A stretch of DNA of 64,000 bases from Pseudomonas helmanticensis (GCF_900182985.1 NZ_FXUY01000002.1:2501-66500), one strand, 5' to 3'; shown: positions 18,601-29,139, numbered from the stretch's first letter. Made by a program: numbers and translations. The notes: a model not told the origin generated them from the sequence alone.

Positions 18601-19772
18601 CAGCCGTGCCAGCTATTCAGGCCACGCGCGATGCGCTCCACCGCTTCCTGTAAGCGAGGGAGGTTTTGCGTGTAGGCAAACCGCACATGGTGGCTGGCCT
18701 GATAGCGACCGAAGTCGAGTCCCGGGGTAAACGCGACATGCTCGGTTTCGAGGAAATGCCGGCAGAACGCGAAGGCATCGCCGCCGAACTGGCTGATATC
18801 GGCGTAAAGGTAGAAGGCGCCTTCAGGTTCAACGGCGATGTTGAAACCGAGCTCGCGCAATGCCGGCAGCAGGAAGTCGCGACGACGGCCGAACTCGGCG
18901 CGGCGCTCTTCCAGAATGGCGATGGTGTCTGCTTCGAAGCAGGCCAGTGCCGCGTATTGCGCCATGCTCGGGGCACTGATGTAGAGGTTTTGCGCGAGTT
19001 TTTCCAGCTCGCTGACTGCGGCATCAGGCGCTACCAGCCAACCAAGACGCCAGCCGGTCATGCCGAAGTATTTTGAGAAACTGTTCAACACAAAAGCGCT
19101 GTCATCGACTTCCAGCACGCTGGCGGCGTCAGTGCCGTAAGTCAGGCCGTGATAGATCTCATCCACCACCAGATGTCCGTGTCGGGCCTTGATGGCTGTG
19201 GATAACCCGGCCAGCTCATCGCGGGTCAGGATCGTACCGGTCGGATTGGCCGGCGATGCGACCAGTGCGCCGACGCTGTCGTGATCCCAATGTCGCGCAA
19301 CCAGATCCGGGGTCAGTTGATAACGCACGTCCGGCCCCACAGGAACAAGCTGCGCCGCGCCTTCGACCAGGCGCAGGAAGTGCCGGTTGCACGGGTAACC
19401 CGGATCCGCCAGCAGCCAGTGTTTGCCGGGATCGACCAGCAAAGCGCTGGCCAGCAGCAGCGCGCCGGAGCCGCCCGGGGTGATCAGAATCCGCCGTGGA
19501 TCGATGTTCAGGCCATATCGCGATTGATAAAACCCGGCAATGGCTTCGCGCAGCTCGGGAATGCCGCGCGCGGCGGTGTAACGCGTCTTGCCTGCCGTCA
19601 GCGCCGCTTGCCCGGCACGGATGATCGGCTCGGCCGTAGTGAAGTCCGGCTCGCCGATTTCCAGATGGATCACATCGTGGCCTTCGGCCTGCAATTCATT
19701 GGCCCGCGCCAGCAGCGCCATCACATGGAACGGTTCGATCGCACGACTGCGCGCACTGTAGGGCTGAGCCAT
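18600..19772 (-). CDS. PLP-dependent aminotransferase, class I/II
   Basis: The 390-residue enzyme belongs to fold type I aminotransferases. The PLP lysine lies in [16 protein letters not shown], and the phosphate and cofactor contacts in [12 protein letters not shown] and VDEIYHGL are visible. The N-terminal region ([24 protein letters not shown]) resembles aspartate-type aminotransferases. The substrate cannot be decided from sequence. It is the first gene of a two-gene unit with sfsA. Confidence 0.88.
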   Translation of the reverse strand: MAQPYSARSRAIEPFHVMALLARANELQAEGHDVIHLEIGEPDFTTAEPIIRAGQAALTAGKTRYTAARGIPELREAIAGFYQSRYGLNIDPRRILITPGGSGALLLASALLVDPGKHWLLADPGYPCNRHFLRLVEGAAQLVPVGPDVRYQLTPDLVARHWDHDSVGALVASPANPTGTILTRDELAGLSTAIKARHGHLVVDEIYHGLTYGTDAASVLEVDDSAFVLNSFSKYFGMTGWRLGWLVAPDAAVSELEKLAQNLYISAPSMAQYAALACFEADTIAILEERRAEFGRRRDFLLPALRELGFNIAVEPEGAFYLYADISQFGGDAFAFCRHFLETEHVAFTPGLDFGRYQASHHVRFAYTQNLPRLQEAVERIARGLNSWHG

Positions 19773-20106
19773 TGGCTTTCCTTCGACGGGAAAAAAGAGA
19801 CGATTCTACCCATCTGCCGGAACGAGCGAGAACCCGCAGCGGTCACAGCCTCAAGAACGCTGGACTGTAACGATACGAGCGTACGCTCCAGGATTGACTA
19901 AAATCAGTGATTGAACAGGTCTTCAACACCACCAGACACGGCTTGCCAAACATTTGCAAGCGCCACCCGCCGGGGCCTCGACATCCGGGAGTAGCGCAGG
20001 CCGAATTGATCTGGTAAGTTCGCCCGCTTGCAGCCGCAGGGCCGGCAGGTGTCGGTGATGGAGCAATCCTGCGCAATGGATTACAAGAGTAGAGGCGGTC
20101 CATTTC
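19773..20106. other. 334-bp intergenic region upstream of dksA
   Basis: This region separates the divergent aminotransferase and dksA genes and must hold both promoters. I see a TTGACT hexamer near 19894 without a convincing -10 and a GC-rich stretch near 19960-20050 that may be the dksA 5' untranslated region. No gene or repeat is evident. Confidence 0.5.
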
Positions 20107-20550
20107 ATGCCCACCCAAGCAAAGCAACAGCAGAATCAGACGATCAGCGGTTTCGAACCTTATGTTCCGGCGAAAGGTGAAGAGTACATGGGCGCCCCGA
20201 TGCGCGCGCACTTCACCAAGGTCCTGAACAAGTGGAAACAGGAGTTGATGCAGGAAGTCGACCGCACCGTTGACCACATGAAGGACGAAGCAGCCAACTT
20301 CCCTGACCCGGCCGATCGTGCCAGCCAGGAAGAAGAGTTCGCCCTTGAGCTGCGCGCCCGCGACCGCGAGCGCAAGCTGATCAAGAAAATCGACAAGACG
20401 CTGCAACTGATCGAAGACGAAGAGTACGGTTGGTGTGATTCGTGCGGCGTCGAGATCGGTGTAAAGCGCCTCGAAGCACGCCCTACGGCCGACATGTGCG
20501 TCGACTGCAAGACCCTGGCGGAAATCAAGGAAAAGCAGGTCGGCAAGTAA
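20107..20550 (+). CDS. dksA: RNA polymerase-binding transcription factor DksA
   Basis: DksA binds the secondary channel of RNA polymerase and, with ppGpp, lowers rRNA and raises amino-acid promoter activity. The 147-residue protein has the coiled-coil (residues ~35-105) with the tip aspartates Asp67 and Asp70 in FPDPADRASQEEEF. The zinc finger has all four cysteines (Cys110, Cys113, Cys131, Cys134), so it is the zinc-containing form and not the zinc-free paralogue DksA2. It is transcribed alone and followed by a strong terminator. Confidence 0.97.
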   Translation: MPTQAKQQQNQTISGFEPYVPAKGEEYMGAPMRAHFTKVLNKWKQELMQEVDRTVDHMKDEAANFPDPADRASQEEEFALELRARDRERKLIKKIDKTLQLIEDEEYGWCDSCGVEIGVKRLEARPTADMCVDCKTLAEIKEKQVGK

Positions 20551-20565
20551 CCTCGACCTGAACGA

Positions 20566-20595
20566 AAAACGGAGCGTGCGAACGCTCCGTTTTTG
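20566..20595 (+). terminator. dksA terminator
   Basis: The stem ACGGAGCGT/ACGCTCCGT with a four-base loop is followed by a run of T, 16 bp after the dksA stop. Confidence 0.92.
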
Positions 20596-20619
20596 TTTCT
20601 GACGTTTGCCATTGGCTCT

Positions 20620-20708
20620 TGTGGGAGCGAGCCTGCTCGCGAAAGCGCTGTGTCATTCAACATTTGATCGTCTGACACCACGCTTTCGCGAGCAGGCTCG
20701 CTCCCACA
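20620..20708. repeat. Inverted REP doublet, family B (GTGGGAGCGAGCCTGCTCGCGAAAGC)
   Basis: Two facing ~30-bp arms with GTGGGAG outermost lie between dksA and gluQ. The arms are near perfect inverted copies. Confidence 0.9.
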
Positions 20709-20747
20709 GGTTGACCTGCGTATAGCCTGAAAAGTAGCTTCGTTTCC

Positions 20748-21644
20748 ATGACTGCCAAGACATCCCCCGCCTACATCGGCCGCTTCGCCCCAACCCCCAG
20801 TGGCCACCTGCACTTCGGTTCGCTGGTTGCCGCCCTCGCCTCCTACCTCGACGCCCGTTCGGTCGGCGGTCGCTGGCTGGTGCGCATGGAAGATCTCGAT
20901 CCGCCCCGTGAAGAACCCGGAGCGCAAGCCGCGATCCTCAAGGCGCTGGAAAGCTATGGCTTCGAATGGGATGGCGACATGGTGCGCCAGAGCGATCGGC
21001 ATGACGCTTACGCCGACGTGCTCAACAGCCTGTTCAATCATGGCCTGGCCTACGCGTGCACCTGCTCGCGCAAACAGCTCGAAGCGTACAACGGCATTTA
21101 TCCTGGCCTGTGCCGCAATGCCGGCCACGATCAACAAGACGCGGCAATCCGCCTGCGCGTGCCGGAGCTGGAATACCACTTCATCGACCGCGTGCAGGGC
21201 GAGTACCGTCAACACCTCGGTCGCGACGTCGGCGATTTCGTCATCCGCCGGCGCGACGGCCTCTACGCCTATCAATTGGCCGTGGTGCTCGACGATGCCT
21301 GGCAAGGCATTACCGATATCGTCCGTGGCGCCGACCTGCTCGACTCGACACCGCGCCAGCTCTACCTACAAGAACTGCTCGGCATGCGCCAGCCGCGATA
21401 CCTGCACTTGCCGCTGATTACCCAGCCGGACGGCAACAAACTCGGCAAGTCCTACCGTTCGCCGCCGCTTGAAGCCGATCAGGCCACACCGTTGTTACTA
21501 CGAGCCTTGCGCGCTCTGGGGCAAAACCCTGGCGCCGAACTGGCCCACGCCTCACCTCAAGAGTTGCTCAACTGGGGCAGCGCGCACTGGGATGCCAGCA
21601 AGATCCCGCGCACACTGACCCTGCCCGAGGCGCAACTGCTATGA
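20748..21644 (+). CDS. gluQ: Glutamyl-Q tRNA(Asp) synthetase
   Basis: This 298-residue truncated glutamyl-tRNA synthetase paralogue attaches glutamate to the queuosine base of tRNA-Asp. It has the class I HIGH-like motif (PTPSGHLHFGSL), the zinc-binding cysteines in CTCSRKQLEAYNGIYPGLC, and a KMSKS-like NKLGKSYRSP. It lacks the anticodon-binding domain. It lies downstream of dksA, an arrangement conserved in Pseudomonas and other gamma-proteobacteria. The ribosome-binding site is weak. Confidence 0.95.
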   Translation: MTAKTSPAYIGRFAPTPSGHLHFGSLVAALASYLDARSVGGRWLVRMEDLDPPREEPGAQAAILKALESYGFEWDGDMVRQSDRHDAYADVLNSLFNHGLAYACTCSRKQLEAYNGIYPGLCRNAGHDQQDAAIRLRVPELEYHFIDRVQGEYRQHLGRDVGDFVIRRRDGLYAYQLAVVLDDAWQGITDIVRGADLLDSTPRQLYLQELLGMRQPRYLHLPLITQPDGNKLGKSYRSPPLEADQATPLLLRALRALGQNPGAELAHASPQELLNWGSAHWDASKIPRTLTLPEAQLL

Positions 21645-21721
21645 CGACACTTGCAGTCGCGCGCCCATCCGTTACCATCGCCGCACGTTTTCGGGCACGC
21701 GCATAAAAAAGAGAGGCCGGG

Positions 21722-21898
21722 ATGTACATCTATCGCTTGGTCCTGCTTTTAGTCGTGGGGATCTACCTGTTTTCCCCCGCCATCATGGATTGGTGGATCG
21801 ACGCTACGGGCGCCTGGTATCGCCCCTATCTGCTTTGGCTGATCCTCATAGTCGTGACCTTCATCCTGCAGAGCCAAAAAGATGCCGATGAGCTTTAG
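21722..21898 (+). CDS. cbrX: Small membrane protein CbrX upstream of cbrA
   Basis: This 58-residue reading frame begins MYIYRLVLLLVVGIYLF and has two hydrophobic segments (~4-22 and ~36-50). It ends in a hydrophilic tail, [15 protein letters not shown] box lies six bases before the ATG. Its last 17 bases overlap the start of cbrA, which argues for translational coupling. A short gene at this position has been described as cbrX in Pseudomonas; I recall this without being able to check. Its biochemical role is unknown. Confidence 0.85.
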   Translation: MYIYRLVLLLVVGIYLFSPAIMDWWIDATGAWYRPYLLWLILIVVTFILQSQKDADEL

Positions 21899-24836
21899 TC
21901 TGACCCAGATGATCCTGATCAGCGCCGCGTACCTGGCGACGCTGTTCGGCGTTGCCTGGGTCAGCGAACGGGGCATGATCCCGCGCGCGATCATTCGTCA
22001 CCCGCTGACCTACACCCTGTCGCTGGGGGTTTACGCCAGTGCGTGGGCGTTCTACGGCACGGTCGGCCTGGCGTATCAGTACGGCTACGGTTTTCTCTCC
22101 AGTTACCTCGGTGTGTCCGGCGCGTTTCTATTGGCGCCGGTGCTGCTCTATCCAATTCTGAAGATCACCCGCACCTATCAACTGTCGTCGCTGGCGGATC
22201 TGTTTGCCTTTCGTTTCCGCAGTACCTGGGCCGGCGCTCTGACCACGATCTTCATGCTGATTGGCGTGTTGCCGTTGCTGGCCTTGCAGATTCAAGCGGT
22301 GGCCGACTCCATCGGCATTCTCACCGGCGAACCGGTGCAGAGCCGCGTGGCGCTGGCGTTCTGTGCGCTGATCATCCTGTTCACGATTTTCTTTGGCTCC
22401 CGCCACATCGCAACTCGCGAGAAACACGAAGGCCTGGTGTTCGCGATTGCCTTTGAGTCGGTGATCAAACTGGTCGCCCTCGGCGGCGTCGGCCTCTATG
22501 CCTTGTACGGCGTGTTCGACGGCCCGCAGCAACTTGAGGTGTGGCTGCTGCAAAACCAGACCGCCCTTGCTGCGCTGCACACGCCATTGCAGGAAGGCCC
22601 GTGGCGCACGCTGCTGTTGGTGTTCTTCGCTTCGGCGATCGTGATGCCGCACATGTATCACATGACGTTTACCGAAAACCTCAACCCGCGCTCGCTGGTC
22701 AGCGCAAGTTGGGGTTTGCCGCTGTTCCTGCTGCTGATGAGCCTGGCAGTGCCACTGATTCTCTGGGCCGGCCTCAAGCTCGGCGCCACGACCAACCCGG
22801 AATATTTCACCCTCGGTATCGGTATTGCCGCTAACAGTAAACCGCTGGCATTGCTCGCCTATGTCGGCGGTTTATCGGCAGCCAGCGGCTTGATTATCGT
22901 CACCACGCTGGCGCTATCGGGAATGGCGCTGAACCATCTGGTGCTGCCGCTTTATCAGCCGCCGGCCGAAGGCAACATCTACCGCTGGCTGAAGTGGACG
23001 CGCCGCGCACTGATCGTCGCGATCATCATGGCCGGCTTCGGTTTCTATCTGATGCTCGGCGCCGAGCAGGATCTGGCCAACCTCGGCATCGTCGCATTTG
23101 TGGCGACCCTGCAATTCCTCCCTGGGGTGTTGTCGGTGTTGTACTGGCCGACCGCCAACCGTCGCGGCTTTATCGCCGGTCTGCTGGCGGGGATTCTGGT
23201 CTGGGTGGTGACCATGTTGTTGCCGCTGGTCGGCAATCTGCAGGGGTTCTACATCCCGCTGCTGAACATGATTTACGTGCTCGACGACACCAGTTGGCAC
23301 ATGGCCGCAATCGCCTCGCTCGCCGCCAACGTCTTGATGTTCACGCTGATCTCGCTGTTCACCAATGCCAGCCCGGAAGAGGCCAGTGCCGCCGAGGCCT
23401 GCGCGGTAGATAACGTCCGTCGCCCGCAACGTCGCGAACTGCACGCCGCCTCGCCGCAGGAATTCGCCACACAACTGGCCAAACCGCTGGGCGCCAAGGC
23501 GGCGCAGAAAGAAGTCGAGCAAGCACTGCGCGACCTTTATCTGCCCTTCGACGAGCGCCGCCCGTATGCCCTGCGCCGTTTGCGCGACCGCATCGAAGCC
23601 AACCTCTCAGGCCTGATGGGCCCGAGCGTGGCGCAGGACATGGTCGAAACCTTCCTGCCGTACAAGGCTGGCGGTGAAAACTATGTGACCGAAGACATCC
23701 ACTTCATCGAAAGCCGCCTCGAGGATTACCACTCGCGCCTCACAGGACTGGCTGCCGAACTCGATGCCCTGCGCCGTTACCACCGCCAGACCTTGCAGGA
23801 ACTGCCGATGGGCGTCTGCTCGCTGGCCAAGGATCAAGAGATCCTGATGTGGAACAAGGCCATGGAAGAACTCACCGGCATCGCCGCGCAACGCGTGGTC
23901 GGTTCGCGCCTGAGCACCATTGGCGAGCCGTGGAAAGAATTGCTGCAAGGCTTCATCAATCTGCCCGACGAGCATTTGCACAAACAACACTTGGCCCTCG
24001 ACGGCCAGACGCGCTGGCTCAACCTGCACAAAGCGGCGATCGATGAGCCGTTGGCACCGGGTAACAGCGGTCTGGTGTTACTGGTCGAGGATTTGACCGA
24101 AACGCAGATGCTCGAAGACAAACTGGTGCACTCCGAACGTCTGGCCAGCATCGGTCGACTTGCGGCGGGCGTAGCTCATGAAATCGGCAACCCGGTCACC
24201 GGCATCGCCTGTCTGGCGCAAAACCTGCGCGAAGAGCGCGAAGAAGACGACGAGCTGACGGAAATCAGCGGCCAGATTCTCGAACAGACCAAACGCATAT
24301 CGCGCATCGTTCAGTCGCTGATGAGTTTTGCCCACGCGGGCAGCCATCAGCACAGTGACGAGCCCGTCTGTCTGGCCGAAGTGGCCCAGGATGCCATCGG
24401 GCTGCTGGCGCTGAACCGGCGCAATTTCGAAGTGCAGTTCTACAACCTCTGCGATCCCGATCACTGGGTCGAAGGCGATCCGCAGCGACTCGCCCAGGTC
24501 TTGATCAATCTGCTCTCCAACGCCCGCGACGCCTCGCCGCCGCACAGTGCGGTACGGGTCAAGAGCGAAGCCGGCGAACACACGGTCGATCTGATCGTTG
24601 AAGACGAAGGCAGCGGTATTCCGAAGAACATCATGGACAGATTGTTCGAACCCTTCTTCACCACCAAGGATCCTGGCGAAGGCACCGGTCTGGGCCTTGC
24701 ACTGGTCTATTCCATCGTTGAAGAGCATTATGGACAAATCACCATCGACAGCCCGGCTGATGTACAAAGCCAACGCGGCACCCGTATCCGGGTGACCTTA
24801 CCGCGTCATGTCGAAGCGACGTCCGCTGTGAACTGA
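21882..24836 (+). CDS. cbrA: Sensor histidine kinase CbrA with sodium/solute-symporter-like domain
   Basis: CbrA senses carbon/nitrogen status and phosphorylates CbrB. The 984-residue protein has an N-terminal SSS-family transporter-like domain with about 12-13 membrane segments (~1-500) and a linker. A PAS region (~625-745), the HisKA domain with the phospho-acceptor in [12 protein letters not shown] (~residue 765), and a HATPase domain ([17 protein letters not shown]) follow. The transporter domain of CbrA has been linked to histidine uptake. The ATG at 21882 overlaps cbrX; a second ATG at 21888 is equally possible. Confidence 0.96.
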   Translation: MPMSFSLTQMILISAAYLATLFGVAWVSERGMIPRAIIRHPLTYTLSLGVYASAWAFYGTVGLAYQYGYGFLSSYLGVSGAFLLAPVLLYPILKITRTYQLSSLADLFAFRFRSTWAGALTTIFMLIGVLPLLALQIQAVADSIGILTGEPVQSRVALAFCALIILFTIFFGSRHIATREKHEGLVFAIAFESVIKLVALGGVGLYALYGVFDGPQQLEVWLLQNQTALAALHTPLQEGPWRTLLLVFFASAIVMPHMYHMTFTENLNPRSLVSASWGLPLFLLLMSLAVPLILWAGLKLGATTNPEYFTLGIGIAANSKPLALLAYVGGLSAASGLIIVTTLALSGMALNHLVLPLYQPPAEGNIYRWLKWTRRALIVAIIMAGFGFYLMLGAEQDLANLGIVAFVATLQFLPGVLSVLYWPTANRRGFIAGLLAGILVWVVTMLLPLVGNLQGFYIPLLNMIYVLDDTSWHMAAIASLAANVLMFTLISLFTNASPEEASAAEACAVDNVRRPQRRELHAASPQEFATQLAKPLGAKAAQKEVEQALRDLYLPFDERRPYALRRLRDRIEANLSGLMGPSVAQDMVETFLPYKAGGENYVTEDIHFIESRLEDYHSRLTGLAAELDALRRYHRQTLQELPMGVCSLAKDQEILMWNKAMEELTGIAAQRVVGSRLSTIGEPWKELLQGFINLPDEHLHKQHLALDGQTRWLNLHKAAIDEPLAPGNSGLVLLVEDLTETQMLEDKLVHSERLASIGRLAAGVAHEIGNPVTGIACLAQNLREEREEDDELTEISGQILEQTKRISRIVQSLMSFAHAGSHQHSDEPVCLAEVAQDAIGLLALNRRNFEVQFYNLCDPDHWVEGDPQRLAQVLINLLSNARDASPPHSAVRVKSEAGEHTVDLIVEDEGSGIPKNIMDRLFEPFFTTKDPGEGTGLGLALVYSIVEEHYGQITIDSPADVQSQRGTRIRVTLPRHVEATSAVN

Positions 24837-24858
24837 GACCGTCGAGAGTATCGAATCA

Positions 24859-26292
24859 ATGCCGCACATTTTGATCGTCGAAGACGAAACAATTATCCGC
24901 TCCGCCTTGCGCCGCCTGCTGGAACGTAACCAGTACCAGGTCAGCGAAGCCGGTTCAGTGCAGGAAGCACAAGAACGCTTCACCATTCCTACGTTCGATC
25001 TGATCGTCAGCGATCTGCGTTTGCCGGGCGCTCCGGGCACCGAGCTGATCAAGCTCGGCCAGGGCACGCCGGTGCTGATCATGACCAGTTACGCCAGTCT
25101 GCGTTCAGCGGTCGACTCGATGAAGATGGGCGCGGTGGACTACATCGCCAAGCCTTTCGACCACGATGAAATGCTTCAGGCCGTTGCACGGATCCTGCGT
25201 GATCGCCAGTCGGCTCCGGCTGCCGGCGAAGCGGTTGCCAGCAAATCGGCCAATGGCAGCGGCAAATCCGCCGTCGACAACAGTAACGGCGAGATCGGCA
25301 TCATCGGTTCCTGTCCACCCATGCAGGACCTGTACAGCAAGATCCGCAAAGTCGCACCGACCGATTCCAATGTGTTGATCCAGGGCGAGTCCGGTACCGG
25401 TAAGGAACTGGTGGCCCGTGCCCTGCACAATCTGTCGAAACGCGCCAAGGCGCCGATGATCTCGGTGAACTGCGCGGCCATCCCGGAAAGCCTGATCGAA
25501 TCCGAACTGTTCGGCCACGAAAAAGGCGCGTTCACTGGCGCCAGCGCCGGGCGCGCGGGTCTGGTCGAAGCGGCGGATGGCGGCACCTTGTTCCTCGACG
25601 AAATCGGCGAACTGCCACTGGAAGCTCAGGCCCGCCTGCTGCGCGTGTTGCAGGAAGGCGAAATTCGCCGGGTTGGTTCAGTGCAATCGCAGAAAGTCGA
25701 TGTGCGCCTGATTGCGGCCACCCACCGGGACCTGAAAAGCCTGGCGAAAATCGGCCAGTTCCGTGAAGACCTTTATTACCGCCTGCACGTGATCGCCCTG
25801 AAACTGCCTGCGCTGCGCGAGCGCGGTGCCGACGTCAACGAAATTGCCACGGCTTTCCTCGCTCGCCAGAGCGCACGCATCAACCGTACCGACCTGAAAT
25901 TTGCTGCGGATGCCGAACAGGCCATCCGTCATTATTCCTGGCCAGGTAACGTGCGTGAGCTGGAGAACGCCGTCGAGCGCGCGGTGATTCTCAGCGAAAG
26001 CCCGGAAATCTCGGCCGAGCTGCTGGGCATCGACATCGAGCTGAGCGATCTGGAAGACGACGAGTTCATCGGTCTGCCGCCACAAACGGCGGGTAACGCC
26101 AGCAGCAGCCATGAGCCGACCGAAGACCTGTCGCTGGAAGACTACTTCCAGCACTTCGTCCTCGAACATCAGGACCACATGACCGAGACCGAACTGGCGC
26201 GCAAACTGGGTGTCAGCCGCAAATGTCTGTGGGAACGCCGTCAGCGCCTGGGCATCCCACGGCGCAAGACCGGGGTCGCCAGCGAGAGCTGA
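24859..26292 (+). CDS. cbrB: NtrC-family response regulator CbrB
   Basis: CbrB is a sigma54-dependent activator that switches on crcZ and amino-acid catabolic genes. The 477-residue protein has a receiver domain with phospho-acceptor Asp52, and a AAA+ domain with Walker A GESGTGKE (~176) and the sigma54-contact loop GAFTGA. The C-terminal Fis-type helix-turn-helix is [20 protein letters not shown]. It is 22 bp from cbrA. Matching operators lie just downstream, before crcZ. Confidence 0.97.
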   Translation: MPHILIVEDETIIRSALRRLLERNQYQVSEAGSVQEAQERFTIPTFDLIVSDLRLPGAPGTELIKLGQGTPVLIMTSYASLRSAVDSMKMGAVDYIAKPFDHDEMLQAVARILRDRQSAPAAGEAVASKSANGSGKSAVDNSNGEIGIIGSCPPMQDLYSKIRKVAPTDSNVLIQGESGTGKELVARALHNLSKRAKAPMISVNCAAIPESLIESELFGHEKGAFTGASAGRAGLVEAADGGTLFLDEIGELPLEAQARLLRVLQEGEIRRVGSVQSQKVDVRLIAATHRDLKSLAKIGQFREDLYYRLHVIALKLPALRERGADVNEIATAFLARQSARINRTDLKFAADAEQAIRHYSWPGNVRELENAVERAVILSESPEISAELLGIDIELSDLEDDEFIGLPPQTAGNASSSHEPTEDLSLEDYFQHFVLEHQDHMTETELARKLGVSRKCLWERRQRLGIPRRKTGVASES

Positions 26293-26293
26293 A

Positions 26294-26365
26294 CGTTACC
26301 TGTCGAGTGTGCGGGTAACGCTTGAAGATGTGAAAAAACTGTTACCTCAGTCGATTCACGTAACA
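26294..26365 (+). promoter_or_regulatory. Two CbrB-type operators (UAS) for crcZ
   Basis: Two inverted repeats of the GTTAC...GTAAC type occur at 26294-26320 (CGTTACC/GGTAACG) and at 26340-26365 (TGTTAC-N14-GTAACA). The second matches the described CbrB recognition pattern. They are ~150-190 bp upstream of the crcZ start, a normal enhancer distance for a sigma54 activator. The two half-site spacings differ by one base. Confidence 0.85.
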
Positions 26366-26366
26366 G

Positions 26367-26404
26367 AAGCCGGGGTTATCGGTAACGAAACCCCGGCTTT
26401 TTTT
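26367..26404 (+). terminator. cbrB terminator
   Basis: The stem AAGCCGGGGTT/AACCCCGGCTT is followed by seven or more T. Its loop contains a further GGTAACG half-site. It separates cbrAB transcription from crcZ. Confidence 0.9.
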
Positions 26405-26462
26405 CGCCCCGAGAAAACGGTTATATCGACCTAACCCTTTGTTTTACTGGGTTTCGCAAAAG

Positions 26463-26479
26463 TTGGCACGACCCCTGCT
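26463..26479 (+). promoter_or_regulatory. Sigma54 promoter of crcZ
   Basis: TTGGCACGACCCCTGCT is a near-perfect -24/-12 element with GG and GC separated by ten bases. Start of transcription is expected near 26490. Confidence 0.93.
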
Positions 26480-26489
26480 ATATGTTTGG

Positions 26490-26858
26490 TACAAGAACAA
26501 TAACAAGCAATGCACAAGACAATAAAAATAAGACGAATCGACTCACGCACAATAAAAACAAGACGGCGAGAGGCGCAGCTAACTGATTCTTTTGGAGAGG
26601 CGTTGTATTTGGGGCTTGCCCCACGACCAGGCCGAGAACAACAAAAACTGTCCTAAGACAGAGCCTGTACTGGTTGGATCGTAAGATCACTGCAATTCAG
26701 CGACCAAAGCAATCCGTTTGCTCTTGGCTCCCGATTGGGAGGGTCATGAAGGTAAAGCTTCATGGCGAGGGCACTCAACAAAAACAAGAAGCCCGAATCA
26801 ATAATAAAAAGAGCACGCAACTACTTCTTGGGGAGCTTCGGCTCCCCTTGTGGTTTCT
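26490..26858 (+). ncRNA. crcZ: CrcZ small RNA, titrates the Hfq/Crc repressor complex
   Basis: The ~370-nt RNA follows the sigma54 promoter and ends after the hairpin GGGGAGC-TTCG-GCTCCCC (26830-26847). It contains six A-rich CA motifs of the AAnAAnAA type. They lie near 26494-26506, 26516-26532, 26549-26563, 26637-26648, 26776-26790 and 26797-26812. These sequester Hfq-Crc and relieve catabolite repression when CbrAB is active. The location between cbrB and pcnB is diagnostic of crcZ in Pseudomonas. Both ends are estimates. Confidence 0.93.
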
Positions 26859-27026
26859 CCCTCCCGGCAAAATCCTTCGAATTTCCCTTGCTCGACCCTT
26901 GCTGCTTGCGGCTTACAGCTCAAATCTGCCGTGTCCTACACCATCCCCCGACTAAATGCTAGAATCTGCGCCCATCATGCGGTCATTCTTTGGTATGGCC
27001 GAACATTCCTTCAAACAGTGCATCCC

Positions 27027-28430
27027 ATGCTGAAGAAGTTGTTCCAGTCATTCCGAACTCCCGTGCGTCGTACGCAACACATCCGCAGCACCCCTGAAGT
27101 GCTCAACAGCGGCCAACATTCGCTGCAGAAAACGCAGTTCAGCCGCTATGCGGTGAATATCGTCGAACGTCTGCAAGGTGCCGGTTACCAGGCTTATCTG
27201 GTCGGCGGTTGCGTGCGTGACATGCTGCTGGGCATCACGCCCAAGGATTTCGACGTCGCCACCAGCGCCACACCCGAGCAAGTCCGTGCCGAATTCCGCA
27301 ATGCGCGGATCATCGGCCGTCGCTTCAAACTGGTGCATATCCACTTCGGTCGCGAAATCATCGAAGTCGCGACCTTCCGCGCCAATCACCCGCAAAACGA
27401 AGACGACGAAGACAGCAACCAGTCTTCGCGTAACGAGAGCGGGCGGATTCTGCGCGACAACGTTTACGGCACCCTGGAAGAAGACGCGCAACGCCGCGAT
27501 TTCACCATCAACGCCCTGTATTACGATCCGGTCAGCGAGCGCATCCTCGATTACGCCAATGGCGTACACGACATCCGCAATCACCTGATCCGCTTGATCG
27601 GCGATCCGAAGCAGCGTTACCAGGAAGACCCGGTACGCATGCTGCGCGCCGTGCGTTTTGCCGCCAAGCTCAACTTCGGCATCGAAAAGCACACTGTGCA
27701 GCCGATCCGTGAACTGGCACCGATGCTGCGCGAGATCCCTTCGGCGCGTCTGTTCGAAGAAGTACTCAAGCTGTTCCTCTCGGGGCACGGCGCGATCACC
27801 TTCGAAATGCTCGTCGATCTGCAACTGTTTGCGCCGCTGTTCCCGGCCAGTGCCGATGCACTGGAACACAACCCGGAATACACCCACACGCTGATCAGCG
27901 AAGCGCTGACCAACACCGACCTGCGCATCAAGCAGAACAAACCGGTGACCCCGGCGTTCCTGTTTGCCGCGCTGTTGTGGCCTGCCCTGCCGGCCCGCGT
28001 GTTGCGCTTGCAGGAACGGGGCATGCCGCCGATTCCGGCGATGCAGGAAGGCGCGCACGAGTTGATTGCTGAACAGTGCCAGCGTATCGCGATTCCGAAG
28101 CGCTTCACCATGCCGATCCGCGAGATCTGGGACATGCAGGAGCGCCTGCCACGTCGCAGCGGCAAACGTGCCGACCTGTTGCTGGACAATCCGCGTTTCC
28201 GCGCCGGTTACGACTTCCTGCTGCTGCGTGAAAGCGCTGGCGAGGAGACTGATGGCCTCGGCGAATGGTGGACGGACTATCAGGACGCCAACGAAAGTGA
28301 GCGTCGCGACATGATCCGCGACCTCAGCGGCAAGGACGAGGGCGGCAGCGGTGCTCCGCGCAAACGTCGCCGCAGTGGCGGTTCCAAGCGCAAACGCGCC
28401 GGCGCCCCGAGCGCTTCGACCGGCGAGTAA
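27027..28430 (+). CDS. pcnB: Poly(A) polymerase I
   Basis: PcnB adds 3' poly(A) tails that mark RNAs for decay. The 467-residue enzyme has the nucleotidyltransferase signature LVGGCVRDMLLG and the metal-binding aspartates in PKDFDVAT. It also has the family motifs RRFKLVHIHFG and RRDFTINALYYD. The C-terminus is strongly basic (KRRRSGGSKRKR), typical of poly(A) polymerase rather than CCA-adding enzymes. The start at 27027 (MLKKLFQSF) is preferred because upstream in-frame sequence back to 26850 overlaps the crcZ 3' end and has no family similarity. Confidence 0.95.
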   Translation: MLKKLFQSFRTPVRRTQHIRSTPEVLNSGQHSLQKTQFSRYAVNIVERLQGAGYQAYLVGGCVRDMLLGITPKDFDVATSATPEQVRAEFRNARIIGRRFKLVHIHFGREIIEVATFRANHPQNEDDEDSNQSSRNESGRILRDNVYGTLEEDAQRRDFTINALYYDPVSERILDYANGVHDIRNHLIRLIGDPKQRYQEDPVRMLRAVRFAAKLNFGIEKHTVQPIRELAPMLREIPSARLFEEVLKLFLSGHGAITFEMLVDLQLFAPLFPASADALEHNPEYTHTLISEALTNTDLRIKQNKPVTPAFLFAALLWPALPARVLRLQERGMPPIPAMQEGAHELIAEQCQRIAIPKRFTMPIREIWDMQERLPRRSGKRADLLLDNPRFRAGYDFLLLRESAGEETDGLGEWWTDYQDANESERRDMIRDLSGKDEGGSGAPRKRRRSGGSKRKRAGAPSASTGE

Positions 28431-28433
28431 CGC

Positions 28434-28919
28434 ATGGAACGCATCTACATCGGCATGGGCAGCAACCTCGCTGACCCTGCCGAACAATTGCGCAGCGCCG
28501 TCGAGGCGCTGGGGCAATTGCCGCAGACGACCCTCGCCGGTGTTTCCGCCTTCTATCAAAGCGATTCGTTGTTGCCCGGCCAACCGCGTTACACCAACGC
28601 GGTTGCCGCGCTCGACAGCGCGCTCGCCCCTCTGCAACTGCTCGATGCGTTGCAGGCGATCGAGAATGATCAGGGCCGCGAACGTCTTGAGCGCTGGGGT
28701 CCGCGCACACTGGATCTGGACATTCTGCTGTTCGGCGATCGACTGATCGACGAGCCACGCCTGAAAGTCCCGCATTACCAGATTCAGGAACGCGCCTTCG
28801 TGCTCTATCCCCTCGCCGAACTGGCTCCGCCGGAGCTGCGCCTGCCCGACGGCCGCAGCCTTCCCGACCTGCTGGCCGCCTGCCCGTTCGTCGGCCTCGA
28901 ACGCCTCCCGACAGATTGA
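28434..28919 (+). CDS. folK: 6-hydroxymethyl-7,8-dihydropterin pyrophosphokinase
   Basis: FolK transfers pyrophosphate from ATP to hydroxymethyl-dihydropterin in folate synthesis. The 161-residue protein has IYIGMGSNLADP at its start and the HPPK signature RWGPRTLDLDILLFGD with the two metal-binding aspartates. It begins three bases after the pcnB stop, and pcnB-folK-panB-panC is a conserved neighbourhood. It is followed by a REP doublet and the panB upstream region. Confidence 0.96.
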   Translation: MERIYIGMGSNLADPAEQLRSAVEALGQLPQTTLAGVSAFYQSDSLLPGQPRYTNAVAALDSALAPLQLLDALQAIENDQGRERLERWGPRTLDLDILLFGDRLIDEPRLKVPHYQIQERAFVLYPLAELAPPELRLPDGRSLPDLLAACPFVGLERLPTD

Positions 28920-28930
28920 TTGCAATCCCC

Positions 28931-29019
28931 TGTGGGAGCGAGCCTGCTCGCGAAAGCGGTGTGTCATTCAACACCATGTTGACTGATCCGCCGCCTTCGC
29001 GAGCAGGCTCGCTCCCACA
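28931..29019. repeat. Inverted REP doublet, family B (GTGGGAGCGAGCCTGCTCGCGAA)
   Basis: Two facing arms with GTGGGAG outermost separate folK from panB. The central sequence TGTCATTCAACA resembles that of the element at 20620. Confidence 0.9.
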
Positions 29020-29139
29020 TTGGTTTATTCCTCACCCAGGATTTTTGTCGGACAAAAAGCCCTCGAATCAGGCCCGTCGTGCCGCTGAATCGCATCAGTA
29101 ACGCCGGTAACACTCCCCTCGTAACATTGCGGTAACACA

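Noticed and set aside
27048..28967. 639-codon frame antisense to pcnB and folK
   Set aside because: Covers two known genes on the opposite strand and shows no protein features.
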